DNA of 64,000 nucleotides from Cervus elaphus (GCF_910594005.1 NC_057823.1:97574015-97638014), one strand, 5' to 3'; shown: positions 35,420 to 48,597, numbered from the stretch's first letter. The notes: a model not told the origin generated them from the letters alone. Numbers and translations are program-made.

Positions 35420-36790
35420 TCAGATTGTTCTGAGAATTTAAAATTGGGACTGAGAAAGTATCAGACAGCTGATCTTTTCCTGAGAAACATAAAATTTGGC
35501 CAGGGCTACTTTGAGAGCTGCACATGAAGAATCAGAGTTATGTTCTCTACAGGTAAGGAAACTGAGAAGTAAATGAAATATTTTTATTTCCTTTTCTCTC
35601 TCTCTCTCTTTTAATTTTTTTTTTTTTTAAGCTAAAATAAAACTTGGGCAGTTTGATTCCAGTCTGTTTTCATGAAGCAGTGCTGACATGTCAGACCAAA
35701 TAGCTGCTTTGATTCCTAATAATTTTCCAGTTCCTGATCTTAGGCCCTTGTGAAGAGGAATCTGCTTCTTACCTTTGAATTATTTATCATAATTTATTCT
35801 TATAATAAAATTTCATGTTTGCCCAAGTGGAGCAGCCAATTGCAACTGAAAGAATCCTGCTCTAGTTTGACTGGGAATGGGAATGCAAATAATAAAGTTA
35901 AGAGAAACCGAAACTGAGTGAATCAAGGTAGGGCTACAGGCAATAGAGATTTTCCTGCCTTAAGATGGTAAACTGTTAGCTTCTGTTACACAGCATTGAA
36001 TCTTTTAGCCAGGCTTTCTCTGGTATTGTCTTAGAACTCAGACTAATATAGTCACTGCTGTGGGACACAGAGATCTTGGTAGCCAAATATGAAACATATT
36101 GGTGCATTGCTTTCTATGTGTGGAGTTTTGAAAAGTATATTTGAAAAGAATTCCCAAAAAAGTGCCTAGATGAAAGTAGATTGGAGTGACTTGTGCCAAA
36201 TTTAGCAGATTATTAGAAGTCAATTTGCCTTTGGTCTGAGAATATACAACCAGGTCAAGAAGTGACTGAAGGGGCTTATTGAATTACAACGTAATTTATT
36301 CCCACCTATTTCTAACACTAAAGTTTTGATACTGAATACCAGAAAATGAAATTTTAGGAATAGGACTCTCATGGAAGAATAAGTGCTATTAAGGACTCCA
36401 GTTCCTCAGCTTTCTCCAAAACATTTTCCAGCTCCCATCTCCTGTCAGGCCTCACAAAAGTGTGGTGATCCTTCACATTGTCTATCAATAGCTGCTAGGA
36501 TTGGATTGCAGTATGTGTCTGGGTATAGTACTAAGTGGCAGACTGCAAACTGCCTTGCCTGTTTTCTTCTCTTGTTTGCTTTGAGGCTAAAGCAGAGAAC
36601 AGTGGGGATGGACAGTCTCAACTGTTGCTAAGAAACAGAAGTCCAGAAGAATTGACGAGAGACCAGACCCACTAAAGTCTTCCACATTAGCTAAATGCGA
36701 AAGGAATCTCCACAAAAGAAAATTAGCAGGCACTCCTCCACAGTAGAGCAGTTGCATGCCATAAAATCCCAAAGGAGACTCGGACCACAA
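35420..36790. other. Intergenic, no gene or recognised repeat
   Basis: Mixed AT-rich sequence with a pyrimidine tract at 35590-35630. Open frames are under 85 codons and unsupported. Confidence 0.5.
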
Positions 36791-36795
36791 ACTGC

Positions 36796-36998
36796 AGTGC
36801 TTAGTTGCTCAGTTGTGTCCCACTCTGCAACCCCAGGGACTGTAGCCCACGAGGCTCCTCTGTCCATGGGGATTCTCCAGGCAAAAATACTGGGGTGGGT
36901 TTCCATGTCCTCCTCCAGGGGACCTTCCCAACCCAGGAACTGAACCCAGGTCTCCCACACTGCAGGTGTATTCTTTCCTATGTGAGCCATCAGGGACC
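36796..36998 (-). mobile_element. Bov-tA SINE
   Basis: Reverse orientation from 'cagtgcttagttgctcagtt' to 'gtgagccatcagggaccac'. Confidence 0.9.
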
Positions 36999-37239
36999 AC
37001 AGGACTACCTCAAGCCCTCAAACACCTGTGTTCCAGTACAAAAGATTCTGCACCAGCTAGAAGTGGGTATCCTTACACCAAATGAAGAATCATAGTGTCC
37101 TTGTCAAGAGTGGCCCTGGAGGACTCAGCACAAGAGAATTCAAATTGGGTACAGACAGATTTTCAAATATCTGACTTGGCAGTGGGTCAGTTAACTCATG
37201 CCTTATAGGATTTCAAGGGCCTCTTGTTTACAAGGACTT

Positions 37240-37655
37240 CTCTGGTGATGGTGTTCAGCCACTGAGTTGTGTTCAGCTCTTTGCAACCCAATGGACTGCA
37301 GCACACTAGTGTTGCCTGTCCTTTACCATCTCCTGGACTTTGCTCAAACTCAGGTCCATTGAGTGGGTAATGCCATCCAACCATCTCCTCCTCTGTCATC
37401 CCCTTTTCCTCCTGCCTTCAATGTTTCCCAGCATCAGGATCTTTTCCTATGAGTCAGCTCTTCACATCAGGTGGCCAAAGTCAGCTTTAGCATTAGTCCT
37501 TCCAGTGAACATGCAGGGTTGATTTCCTTCAGGGTTGACTGGTTTGATATCCTTGCTGTCCAAGGGACCCTCAAAGTCTGCAGCTCTGCAGTTCTAAAGC
37601 ATCAAATTTTCAGCACTCAGCCTTCTTTATATGTTCCAATTCTCACATCTTTACG
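37240..37655 (-). mobile_element. BovB LINE 3' end (5'-truncated)
   Basis: Antisense BovB terminal region: 'actgcagcacactagtgttg', 'tcccagcatcaggatctttt', 'cagcactcagccttctttat'. Confidence 0.85.
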
Positions 37656-37850
37656 TGACTCAGCAGAAAAGAACCCATCTGCCAATGCAGGAGACATGGG
37701 TTAGATCCCTGGGTCAGGAAGATCCCCTGGAGAAGGAAATGGCAACCCACTCCAGTATTCTTGCTTGTGAAGCCCCATGGGCATGGGAGCCTGGAGGACT
37801 ACAGTCCAAGGGTTCACAAAGAGGCAAACACAACTTAGTGACTAAACAGT
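37656..37850 (+). mobile_element. Bov-tA SINE
   Basis: A body from 'cgtgactcagcagaaaagaa' to 'acaacttagtgactaaacag', directly abutting the BovB fragment. Confidence 0.88.
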
Positions 37851-37984
37851 TTTCTATCTCACTCCTACTGGGTACAATATATGCTTTAGCAAGCTAGTTA
37901 AATTTATATTTAGTCTACAAACTCCAGAATTAATTGAAGTATTTCTTGTATGATCTTTATATACCTATCCTAGGGCTAGTTATA

Positions 37985-39800
37985 TGGAAAATAGTGTCAA
38001 GATGAACAAGGGGTTTCTTACTTGGAATTGACATTCTAGTTTGGAAAAGGGGGAGAAGAGAGAGATGAGTGAGGAAATAAGCTCACAAATTGGGATGGAT
38101 TTTATAAAGGAGAAATAGTGTAATATCAGAGTAAAGAAAGACATGCTTAGATGGAAAGAGCAATGGGTGGTCAGAGAAGTCTCTTCAAGCTATAACTGAA
38201 AGAGTAAGGTGGGGTGTACTATGGCAAGAACTATGAGAAGAGTAGGAAGGAGAACAAGTGCAAAGACCCTAAGGTAAGGAAGAGTTTGTTACAAGTGAAG
38301 AACTGAAGGAGGTGAATATAACTGAAGCTTAGTGAGAAGCTGGGTTGACCCTGAGACTGAAGAGACCAGTCAAGGAACCTCCATTGATCTAGAGCCTTGT
38401 AAGCATGGAAAGCATTTGAGTTTTAATTCCAAACATGACAGAATGCCATTGAAAGTTTTTTACACCAGAGAATAACATAATCTGATTTGCTTTCAACAAG
38501 ATTGTTCTAGTTGCTGTGTAGAAAATGGATAGTAGTAGTAGCAGGAGTGACTCTCCACACACTAGCTATCCACTTAGAAACCTACTCTAAGTATAATGGC
38601 TGTTAAAATTAGAGGATTAGCTTTGGAGATGTAGACAAGATGGAAACAACATAAACTGGGAGTGTTAACATTTGAGATCCTCATTTACCATTCATTACTA
38701 CCTAAATATGTTCATTGATAAATAGCAAAACAAGCATGTTATTTGGAAATGAGACATATAAATGTGCTAGAAATATTGAAGATAGTTGAGAAGTGGGAGA
38801 GGGGAATGCTATTTTTTGTTCTAAAAATTGTGTATATGTATAAATGTGTGTATGTGTAACCTTTGTTGTGAAAAGGTCAGAGGTGTGATGGATGGAGGAA
38901 GTCATAGAAGGAATTTCTTTTTTTAAGTAGGACACATGTCCATTGGCAGATTGGCATGAATAATAAGCAGAGAAGGAAAATTTGATGATGTGCAGTAATC
39001 AAATGGAATAACCGAAGAAGCAAAATATTGAGAAGAAAAGAAACTATAGGTATTAAGAGGTAGAACTGCCCATAATAGGAAAAATGATACTCTTTCAATT
39101 TTGAATGGAAAAGAAGGCTAAGAAGCTGAGTACAGATACAGAGAGGTACAAGTATTTATTGGAATGAATATGAAGTAAATCCTCTCACGGTTTCTGTGTT
39201 CATAATGAATTATGAAGTAGGATCATCAACTGCAAATAGGCAGAGTAAAGGAGTTTGACATAACAGAGGAAAAAATGACATTTTTACCTTAGAAAATGTG
39301 AACATGAACTTCCTAGGGAAGCACAGTAGGATTGCCAGGTTATCTTGAGTGCTAATTTGCAGTCTGTGATTATGAATTAAAAGAGAAGTCATTCAGCTGA
39401 TTGTATTGTTTCTTTAAATTGCTTGGTTTTCTGCACAAAGAACCAAATTGAGTTCAAGCAGGTTTGGGTTTTGTTAGAATTCAACAGACAGAAATATGGG
39501 AGCCAAGGCAGTTATTGTGCTTGAAAAAGAATGAATATAATGATGAACCAAGAAATCCAAGCTGGGTAAACATGGGAGTAAACACAGATAATTAAAAAGT
39601 AGTGGGAGTGGGAGGTGGAGCATCAGTGGACTGGACATCTCTAAGAGGCCAAAGACTTATTGCCAGTGTAAAGTGAGGCGGTGGACCAAGGAAGATGCCC
39701 CAAACTGACATGTCACGGGTAGTGCAGTTATCAGGGCTTACATGGTCTAGGGTTAGTCTAAGATATGAATTGAAGCTATGTAATAGTCTTTGGAGGTGAG
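37985..39800 (-). repeat. L2 LINE fragments (antisense)
   Basis: The left part is clear: 'acaagtgcaaagaccctaag', 'agccttgtaagcatggaaag', 'ttgttctagttgctgtgtag' is antisense L2 near its 3' end. The part beyond 38600 fits the upstream L2 region more loosely. Confidence 0.55.
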
Positions 39801-40029
39801 GAAGTTAAAGAATTACATTTGTTTCTGGTTCTGCGTGTATAGAGCTTACAAGTTTTCACTTTGTCTTAACGGAGTAAAAAATCAACTTTTCTTGGATCCG
39901 TAAGTGTGGGGAGAGGACTCAGGACAGATCTCTGTCCCCAGATTGGAGAGACAGGAGAATTTTGGTAGTTACAGTTTACCTAAGCAGAGATGAGCATAAA
40001 CCACTGTGGGAACCATCCAGGAGAAGAAA

Positions 40030-40870
40030 ATCTGAACTATACTTGTGAATTGCTGTAAGCTCAGTGCAGACAACTCTTAAAGAGTTAAAACTTCAGGAAA
40101 CTCAGTAATGGAGGGTAGGGAAGACAAAATCCTAAAATTTACCTCCAGGAGTTCCCACAGTAAATACCTGACAAAAAATCTTCCTGAGCTTCCAGCAGGA
40201 AGAAAAGGACCCATTCTGAAATATCTCAGAGCACTCTGGTCTAAAGAATGCCTGCCCTTGGGGGAAACTAGTTAACCAGAGCCCAGTCTCCTAGGATATT
40301 ATCAGAGCCTAACTGACCTAGAGTGAGGAAAATACCCAACTCCAGAGCACTCTAGCCATCCTGTCCCACCTAAGAAGGCAGAAAAAGAAAAACCTGAGAA
40401 ACACTATGAAGTACGCAGTCTGGAGGCGTAGACTCACTGAAAGACTGATACCTAACCATAGGACTAGAATGCTTCCCCTCCCCACCCCCACATCACTGCC
40501 ACATTGCTAAAGATATATTTACTGCAGTTTCTTTTACCTAATACAACATATCCAGCTATCAGTGAAAAATTACCAGTTATGTCAAGAGGCAAAAAACATA
40601 ATTTGAAGAGAAAGATCATCAAACCCAGACATGGCAAAGATGTTGGAATTATTGGAATGGAAATTTAAAACAACTATGTTTAGTATACTAAGGGCTCTGA
40701 CTGGTAAAGTAGACATCATGGAAAAACATGTGGGTAATGAGAGCAGAGAGTGGATGTCCTAAGAAAGAACCAAAAAAAAGTGCTAGAGATAAAGCAAAAA
40801 CAAAACAAAAAAACCCACTGACACAAAATTGAGTATGCTGTTGGATGGATCATCTACGTGTATTTTTTTG
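40030..40870 (+). repeat. HAL1/old L1 5'-ORF1 region
   Basis: The order 'ttggaattattggaatggaa', 'atttaaaacaactatgttta', 'tactaagggctctgactggt' and 'gagagcagagagtggatgtc' is typical of HAL1/L1M ORF1 sense sequence, with no long open frame left. Confidence 0.6.
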
Positions 40871-41141
40871 AAGTCAATGAAAATGACCGTATATTGTCTT
40901 GAAAGGGGAAAACACGATAGTAAAGAGGAACTAAAGTTGATAATAAAAGAGAGCAACTGAAATGAGCTAGAGAGGACTGACCCGTGGTAGAGCTGATAGC
41001 ATTAGCTTCAAAGGAGCATGTATTTTTGGAGACAAGGAGGACAGTGGCACCAGGTCCTAACCCTGAAATTCATCATACAGGAGCAAAGAAAGTCTTCACT
41101 TTAAAATGATACAGCTGAATCATGAGTTTAAGACGACCTAG

Positions 41142-41429
41142 ATTCGATTAATGTTAAGAATGCAGGGCTTAGTTTGAAAAGGACACACTATTATTCAACA
41201 GCTATGTGTTAAACATCTGTGTTTAACACATGTGTTTTTTGCACTGTTTTAAGTGTTTGAGATATGGCAATCAACAACATTAACATTCGATTAATGTTAA
41301 GAATGCAGGGCTTAGTTTGAAAAGGACACACTATTATTCAACAGCTATGTGTTAAACATCTGTGTTTAACACATGTGTTTTTTGCACTCTGTTTCAAGTG
41401 TTTGAGATATGGCAATCAACAACAACCAA
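41142..41429 (+). repeat. 143-bp tandem duplication inside an L2 3' end
   Basis: Unit 1 at 41142-41284 and unit 2 at 41285-41429 are nearly identical; unit 2 has two extra bases near 'gcactctgtttcaag'. Each unit holds an 11-bp perfect inverted repeat, ATGTGTTAAAC and GTTTAACACAT, around a 6-base loop. Confidence 0.92.
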
Positions 41430-41800
41430 AAATAGTCCCCACATTGTTTGAAGCTTATATTCCTGTGAGGGGAGCCAGAAAATAAACATATGGTATACCT
41501 AGTAGTGGTATATGCTATGAAGAAAAAAAAAAAATATATATATATATGTATATATATATTTAGAGAGAGAGATAGGGATAGAGGGTGATGGAGATGGTAC
41601 TTTAACAGTCACAGAGCGCTTCTCTGATACAGTAATAGACATGTGAGCCAGCATCTGAAGTAAAGAAGAGAGACTTGCAGATAGGTTTCAGGGGCAGAGT
41701 TATTCCACCATGTAGAACAGTGAGGAAGAAAATCATAAGGCTAGGGTATACTTATTCTGTTTGCTGAACAGCAAGGAATCTGATGTGATTTTAGGAGTAC
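41180..41800 (-). repeat. L2 LINE 3' end (antisense)
   Basis: 'attattcaacagctatgtgt', then 'tttgaagcttatattcctgt', 'gaggggagccagaaaataaa' is the antisense L2 terminus. A TA-rich microsatellite lies at 41533-41560. Confidence 0.55.
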
Positions 41801-41802
41801 AA

Positions 41803-41937
41803 ACTTTTTTTTTTTTTTCTTTTTTTTTTTTTTTTAATTATTTTTTCAGTGGGTTTTGTCAGACATTGACATGAATCAGCAATAGATTTACACGTATTCC
41901 CCATCCCAATCCCCCCTCCCTCTCCACCCGAGAACTT
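41803..41937 (-). mobile_element. L1 3' end fragment
   Basis: Poly-T (41806-41836) is followed by 'gtcagacattgacatgaatc' and 'agatttacacgtattcccca', the antisense ruminant L1 3' UTR. Confidence 0.7.
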
Positions 41938-42242
41938 TTAAAAAGTGTTTATTTTCATTTATACTAATTTTTGTAATAAATTCTAAATTTGAGAAAGAAT
42001 GCTTTATTTAGCTAGAAGCTTCTCTCTTCACACTTTAAATTCTCCATAGATTTTAATTTTTCAACATGAAATTTGAAGTGTTTGGAGACTTAATGTATTA
42101 TAATAAAGGTGTTTTTTTTTTTTTTTAATTAGAAATCAATTTGATTCTGTGGTTTCTTGGTATTACTTGTTACTATGGTTCACCTATTTTTTTCCTCTGA
42201 GCAGTTAATATCCCTTTAATTAGACAAATGTAGGTAAAAATT

Positions 42243-42365
42243 GCAGGAGAAGGAAACGGCAACCCACTCCAGTATTCTTGCCTAGAAAATCCCATGGATG
42301 GAGGACCTTGGTTCAGGCTCACATGGGGTCACAAAGAGTCGGGCACGACTGAGCGACTTCCCCTT
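42243..42365 (+). mobile_element. Bov-tA SINE, 3' half
   Basis: 'gcaggagaaggaaacggcaa' to 'gcacgactgagcgacttccc'. Confidence 0.88.
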
Positions 42366-42649
42366 CCCCATCAATTCATATGTATCACTAGCAAAACTTT
42401 CAGAAAAAGTGAGCTTACATGATTTGTCTGAAATAATTAGCAAAGACTAATAGATATATTTGAACAGAAGGAAAAATAAGTGTGAGTACTTCAAGTTTGA
42501 TGTCCTACAGTTCTTCATAGTTAAATAAACCTTTAATTTTAGATGACAGTACATTAAAATTTCAGTAAAGGTGAATACACATTTTCAAAACTGTTCAAAC
42601 TTCTTTTTAAAAAACTGTCTCTAGAACAAAAAGCACACTCCAGTAGAAT

Positions 42650-43240
42650 CACTACGAGAAAGAGTGGCCACAGTATCCTGCTTGTTTTTCCTACTTGCAC
42701 TGCTGCCTTACCCTGCCACCATCCTTCTGTCCACTCTCAGTATAGCAAGCAGAGGGTTCTTTAAGAACATAAAACAAACCATATCACTCTACTGCTTAAC
42801 ACCCTTTCAGAAAAGGCCAGCCTCCTTTCCGTGGTCTTCCAAGAGCTTGCATGATCTCACTTCAGTCTAGCTCTCCAGAGTCTGACCCCCCGTTTTTCTC
42901 CCCTGTACTCATTACGTTCCAGTCACTTGGCCTCCTTTCTGTCCTCAGTGCCTGCCAAATTCTTTTCCGCTCACAGGCTCTCGCTCTGGTTGTTTCTAGG
43001 CCTGTTCTGCTTCATTCAGCTATTCTCATGAAGGCTATGCATTATCCTTTAGGTCTTTCACTTCCTTAAGAGCGGTTTTCTAAACAACATACTCCAAAGG
43101 AGACTTCCTCAGTGACTTTTCTAGTTACCTTGTTTGTTTTCTTCATAGCAATGATCATGATTTACAATTTCTTCATTTTACTTGTCTTACTTGCCTTTTC
43201 CTTTCTCCTCTACTAGAAAGTAAAGTTCCCTAATACTCTG
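42650..43240 (+). repeat. L2 LINE 3' region
   Basis: The order 'ctgcttaacaccctttcaga', 'gagcttgcatgatctcactt', 'cttaggtcttt'-type sequence and 'tcctctactagaaagtaaag' is the sense L2 3' ORF and UTR. The open frames at 42664-43069 are remains of it. Confidence 0.6.
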
Positions 43241-43741
43241 CTACAGTGAAACATTTGGAAAAGTAAAGGATATGTGGAAGGTAAGTTTTGTACAATTTTT
43301 TTAAAGCAACTAAAAAGTTAACAGTTAAAGTCTAAAAGTTATACAGAAAGGAAGTAAAATCCTGGTACTCTTATTGCCATTTTTTTCCAGAATCATCAGA
43401 AAGTTAACACTGTTACTATTTTAAATAAATATGATGCTGTAATTCAGTGTGTTTGGGGTAGGAGTGGCATGTGAATACTAAATGCCTACAGTGAAAGTCA
43501 GCGTTGTCCTTCAACATCCCTTCCACCTTTCCCCCATTGCATAGTGGTCATGTAATTCAACTTTAAAAGTGGATCTGGTTAATCCTAATTGACTCATGTA
43601 ACCTAATTCCCCTTGCTACTCTAATAAATTTATAGATGGGCAGGTGTTAGCCAATACATTCACGACATTCCCTAGGCCACAGAGGATTGTTCAGGAATGA
43701 GCTGTGACCCAGTTTGTAGTACTAATGTAAAACTGTCTTAT

Positions 43742-43946
43742 CTGTACTTAGTCACTCAGTCATGTCCCACTCTCTGCAACCCCATGAACTGTAGCCTGCC
43801 AGGCTCCTCTGTCCATGGGATTCTCCGGACAAGAATACTGGAGTGGTTTGCCATGCCCTCCTTCAGGGGACCTTCCCAGGCCAGGGATCAAACCCAGATC
43901 TCTCACATTGGGGACAGATTCTTTATCATCTGAGCCACCAGGGAAG
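43742..43946 (-). mobile_element. Bov-tA SINE with 10-bp target duplication
   Basis: A reverse-oriented element is flanked by AAAACTGTCT (about 43730-43739 on the left and 43950-43959 on the right). Confidence 0.9.
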
Positions 43947-44357
43947 CCCAAAACTGTCTAGGAGTTCAGGGAAAAAAAAAAGAGAGAGATTTCCTTATTC
44001 TAATGTGAAAGATTAGAGAATGAACCTCTTTCTCCTCTGGATTTTGGGTGTGTCAGTGTGAAAACCAGGAACTGTTAACAGGGTTTTTGCCACCACTGGA
44101 GAAGCTGTCTAAGGATGGAGACATCACCCAGAGGAAAATGGAACTGAGGGAATCACCCAGCATGGAGCTGGAGCCACTGAATGAATCTGACTCAGGTTCA
44201 CTACAAACCCTGGACTTCTAATTGTGGAAATCTGTGTCCTTCTTAATTCTTAAACCTGGGGGGATTGGCATTACTATAAGTTGAGGCATCCTCACTGATG
44301 AAATCTAACTCTCTCTTAACATCAAGTCAAGAGATGTTTAAAATATGTAAACAAAAT

Positions 44358-44571
44358 ATAGACTTCCCTGGTGGCTCAGACAGTAAAGAGTCTGGTTACA
44401 ATGTGGGAGACCCGGGTTCAGTCCCTGGGTAGGGAAGATCTCCTGGAGAAGGAAATGGCAACCCGCTCCAGTATTCTTGCCTGGAAAATCCATGGAGGGA
44501 GGAGCCTGGTAGGCTACAGTCTATTGGGTGACAAAGAGTCAGACGCGACTGAGCGACTTCACTTTCACTTT
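44358..44571 (+). mobile_element. Bov-tA SINE
   Basis: 'gacttccctggtggctcaga' to 'ctgagcgacttcactttcac'. Confidence 0.92.
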
Positions 44572-44832
44572 GGGCTTTCCTGATGACTCACCTGGTAAAG
44601 AATCCGCCTGCACTGCAGGAGACCCCGATTCAATTCCTGGGTCCAGAAGATGCGCTGGAGAAGGGATAGGCTACCCACTCCAGTGTTGTCGGGTTTCCCC
44701 GGTGGCACAGATGGTAAAGAATCTGCCTGCAGTGCAGGAGACATGGCTTCGATCCCTGGGTGGGGAAGATCCCCTGGAGAAGGGAAAGGCTACCCACTCC
44801 AGGATTCTGGCCTGGAGAATCCCATGAACTGT
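44572..44832 (+). mobile_element. Bov-A2 SINE (dimer), 3' end lost
   Basis: Two Bov-A-type units (from 44573 and from 44690) end early at 'cccatgaactgta', next to the BovB 5' region. Confidence 0.85.
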
Positions 44833-44849
44833 ATGGAGAGAAACCCAAG

Positions 44850-47800
44850 TAAGATGGTATGCACTGAGAGAGGGCATCAAAGAGCAGACAGACTGAAACT
44901 ACAATCACAGACAACTAGCCAATCTGATCACACAGACCACAGCTTATCTTAATGGAACGAAGCCATGCCCTGTAGGGCCATGCAAGACGGACAGGTCATG
45001 GTAGAGAGGTCTGACAGAATGTGGTCCACTGGAGAAGGGAATGGCAAACGACTTCAGTATTCTTGCCTTCAGAACCCCATGAACAGTATGAAAAGACAAA
45101 AAGCTAGGACACTGAAAGATGAACTCCTCAGGTCGGTAGGTGTCCAACATGCTACTGGAGATCAGTGGAGAAATAACTCCAGGGAGAATGAAGGGATGGA
45201 GTTAAAGCAAAAACAATACCCAGTTGTGGATGGGACTGGTGATAGAAGCAAGGTTCAATGCTGTAAAGAGCAATATTGCATAGGAACCTGGAGTGTCAGG
45301 TCCATGAATCAAGGCAAATTGGAAGTGGTCAAACATGAGATGCAAGAGTGAACATTGACATTTTAGGAATCAGCGAACTAAAACGGACTGGAATTGGTGA
45401 ATTTAACTTAGATGACCGTTATATCTACTACTGTGGGCAGGAATCCCTTAGAAGAATTGGAGTAGCCATCATAGTCATAGAAAGAGTCCGAAATGCAGTA
45501 CTTGGATGCAATCTCAAAAATGGCAGAATGATCTCTGTTCATTTCCAAGGCAAACCATTCAATATCACGGGCATCCAAGTCTGTACCCTGACCAGTAATG
45601 CTGAAGAAGCTGAAGTTGAACGGATTTATGAAGACCTTTTAGAACTAACACCCAAAAAAGATGTCCTTTTCATTATTGGGGACTGGAATGCAAAAGTAGG
45701 AAGTCAAGAAACACCTGGAGTAACAGGCAAATTTGGCCTTGGAGTACAGAATGAAGCAGGGCAAAGGCTAATAGAGTTTTGCCAAGAGAATGCACTGGTC
45801 ATAGCAAACACCCTCTTCCAACAACACAAGAGAAGACTCTACACATGGACATCACCAGATGGTCAACACTGAAATCAGACTGATTATATTCTTTGCAGCC
45901 AAAGATGAAAAGGCTCTCTACAGTCAGCAAAAACAAGACCAGGGGCTGACTGTGGCTCAGATCATGAATTCCTTATTGCCAAATTCAGACTTAAATTAAA
46001 GAAAGTAGGGAAAACCACTAGACCATTCAGGTATGACATAAATCAAATCCCTTATGACTATACAGTGGAAGTGAGAAATAGATTTAAGGGACTAGATCTG
46101 ATAGAGTGCCTGATGAACTATGGATGGAGGTTTGTGACATTGTACAGGAGACAGGGATCAAGACCATCCCCAAGAAAAAGAAATGCAAAAAAGCAAAATC
46201 GCTGTCTGAGGAGGCCTTACAAATAGCTGTGAAAATAAGAGAAGCGAAAAGCAAAGGAGAAAAGTTAAGATATACCCATTTGAGTGCAGAGTTCCAAAGA
46301 ATAGCAAGGAGAGATAAGAAAGCCTCCCTCAGCTATCAATGCAAAGAAATAGAGGAAAACAATAGAATGGGAAAGGCTAGAGATCTCTTCAAGAAAATTA
46401 GAGATCCCAAGGGAACATTTCATGTAAAGCTGGGCTCGATAAAGGACAGAAATGGTATGGACCTAACAGAAGCAGAAGATATTAAGAAGAGGAGGCAAGA
46501 ATACACAGAAGAACTGTACAAAAAAGATCTTCACATCCCAGATAATCACAATGGTGTGATTACTCACACTCACAGAGAGCCAGACATCCTAGAATGTGAA
46601 GTCAAGTGGGCCTTAGGAAGCCTCACTACAAACAAAGCTAGTGGAGGTGATGGAATTACAGTTGAAGTGAAGTGAAGTCACTCAGTCGTGTCCAACTCTT
46701 TGCAACCCCATGGATTACAGCCTAAGAGGCTCCTCTGTCCATGGGGTTTTCCAGGCGAAAATACTGGAGTGGGTTGCCATTTCCTTCTCCAGGAGATCTT
46801 CCCGACCCAGGGATCGAACCCAGGTCTCCCGCATTGTAGGCAGACGCTTTACCGTCTGAGCCACCAGGGAAGCTATTCCAGTTGAGCTATCTCAAATCCT
46901 AAAAGATGATGCTATGAAAGTGCTGCATTCAATATCCCAGCACATTTGGAAAACTCAGCAGTGGCCACAGCACTGGAAAAGGTCAGTTTTCATTCCAATC
47001 CCAAAGAAAGGCAATGCCAAAGAATGCTCAAACTAACAGACAATTGCACTCATCTCACATGCTAGTAAAGTAATGCTCAAAATTCTCCAGGCCAGGCTTT
47101 AGCAATATGTGAACTGTGAACTTCCAGATGTTCAAGCTGGCTTTAGAGAAGGCAGAGGAACCAGAGATCAAATTGCCAACATCTGCTGGATCATCAAAAA
47201 AGCAAGAGAGTTCCAGAAAAACATCTATTTCTGCTTTATTGACTATGCCAAAGCCTTTGACTCTGTTGATCACAATAAATTGTGGAAAATTCTGAAGGAG
47301 ATGGGAATACCAGACCAGCTGACCTGCCTCTTGAGAAACCTGTATGCAGGTCAGGAAGCAACAGTTAGAACTGGACATGGAACAACAGACTGGTTACAAA
47401 TAGGAAAAGGAGTACGTCAAAGCTATATATTGTTACCCTGCTTATTTAACTTATATGCAGTGTACATCATGAGAAACGCTGGGCTGGAGGAAGCACAAGC
47501 TGGAATCAAGATTGCCGGGAGAAATGTCAATAACCTCAGATATGCAGATGACACCACCCTTATGGCAGAAAGTGAAGAAGAACTAAAGAGCCTCTTAATG
47601 AAAAGTGAAAGAGGAGAGTGAAAAAGTTGGCTTAAAGCTCAACATTCAGAAAACTAAGATCATGGCATCCGGTCCCATCACTTTATGGCAAATAGATTGA
47701 GAAAAGGTGGAACAGTGGCTGACTTTATTTTTGGGGGGCTCTAAGGTCACTGCAGATGGTGATTGCAGCCATGAAATTAAAAGACACTTACTTCTTGGAA

Positions 47801-48310
47801 GGAAAGTTATGACCAACCTAGACAGCGTATTAAAAAAGCAGAGACATTACTTTGTCATCAAAAGTCTGTCTAATCAAGGCTGTGGTTTTTCCAGTGGTCA
47901 CGTATGGATGTGAGAGCTGGACTATGAAGAAAGCTGAGGGCCAAAGAATTGATGCTTTTGAACTGTGGTGTTGGAGAAGACTCTTGAGAGTCCCTTGGAC
48001 TGCAAGGAGATCCAACCAGTCCAACCTAAAGGAGATCAGTCCTGGGTGTTCATTGGAAGGACTGATGTTGAAGCTGAAACTCCAATACTTTGGCCACCTG
48101 ATGCAAAGAATCGACTCATTGGAAAAGACCCTGATTTTGGGAAAGATTGAAGGCGGGAGGAGAAGGGGATGACAGAGGATGAGATGGTTGGATGGCATCA
48201 CCGACTCAATGGACATGAATTTGAGTAAGCTCCGGGAGTTGGTGATGGATAGGGAAGCCTGGCATGCTGCAGTTCATGGGTTCGCAAAGAGTCGGACATG
48301 ACTGAGCAAC
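44850..48310 (+). mobile_element. BovB (RTE) LINE, near full length, inactivated, with nested SINE
   Basis: The sense copy keeps the order of a BovB ORF in broken pieces: an endonuclease N-terminal region (44965-45351), the rest of the endonuclease (45348-45872; ELKRTGIGEFNLDDRY and IGDWNAKVGS), a linker (46106-46675) and reverse transcriptase (47109-47621), with fingers motif DYAKAFDSVDH and the catalytic YADD. The C-terminal region follows at 47707-48172. It cannot be active: the frame shifts near 45350, stops at 45870 and is interrupted by the nested SINE. Excluding the SINE it is about 3.25 kb. Confidence 0.94.
46666..46874 (-). mobile_element. Bov-tA SINE nested in BovB
   Basis: It inserted into the BovB reverse-transcriptase region and is flanked by ATTACAGTTGA (46655-46665) and ATTCCAGTTGA (46875-46885), an 11-bp duplication with one change. 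BovB sequence resumes in register on the right. Confidence 0.95.
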
Positions 48311-48597
48311 TGAGTTGAAATGATATACATACACATTAATATGTATTATTTAGAAAAGTGGAGATTGCTAATGGAAGAAATAACTTTACATAGTTGAAGT
48401 GTTTGCTTCTTGGAAACAGGGATGAGAAATGGAGGGAAGGGAGATGAAGCCCAGGCTATTGTTTTTCATTGTTAGCCTTTCAAAACTATTTGATTTCTTA
48501 AACATGTAGTTTGATTATTTAGATTTTTTTTTTTAGAAAGAACCTAATGAAGTTTAGAATTTTTAATTTAATCCATTAAAAATTATTCCTTTAAATT

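Noticed and set aside
42664..43069. Two adjoining plus-strand frames of about 70 codons
   Set aside because: They fall within an L2 3' region and reflect the old L2 ORF2.
44965..48172. Series of plus-strand frames with YADD reverse-transcriptase motif
   Set aside because: Broken BovB ORF interrupted by a nested SINE; not a cellular RT system or defence element.
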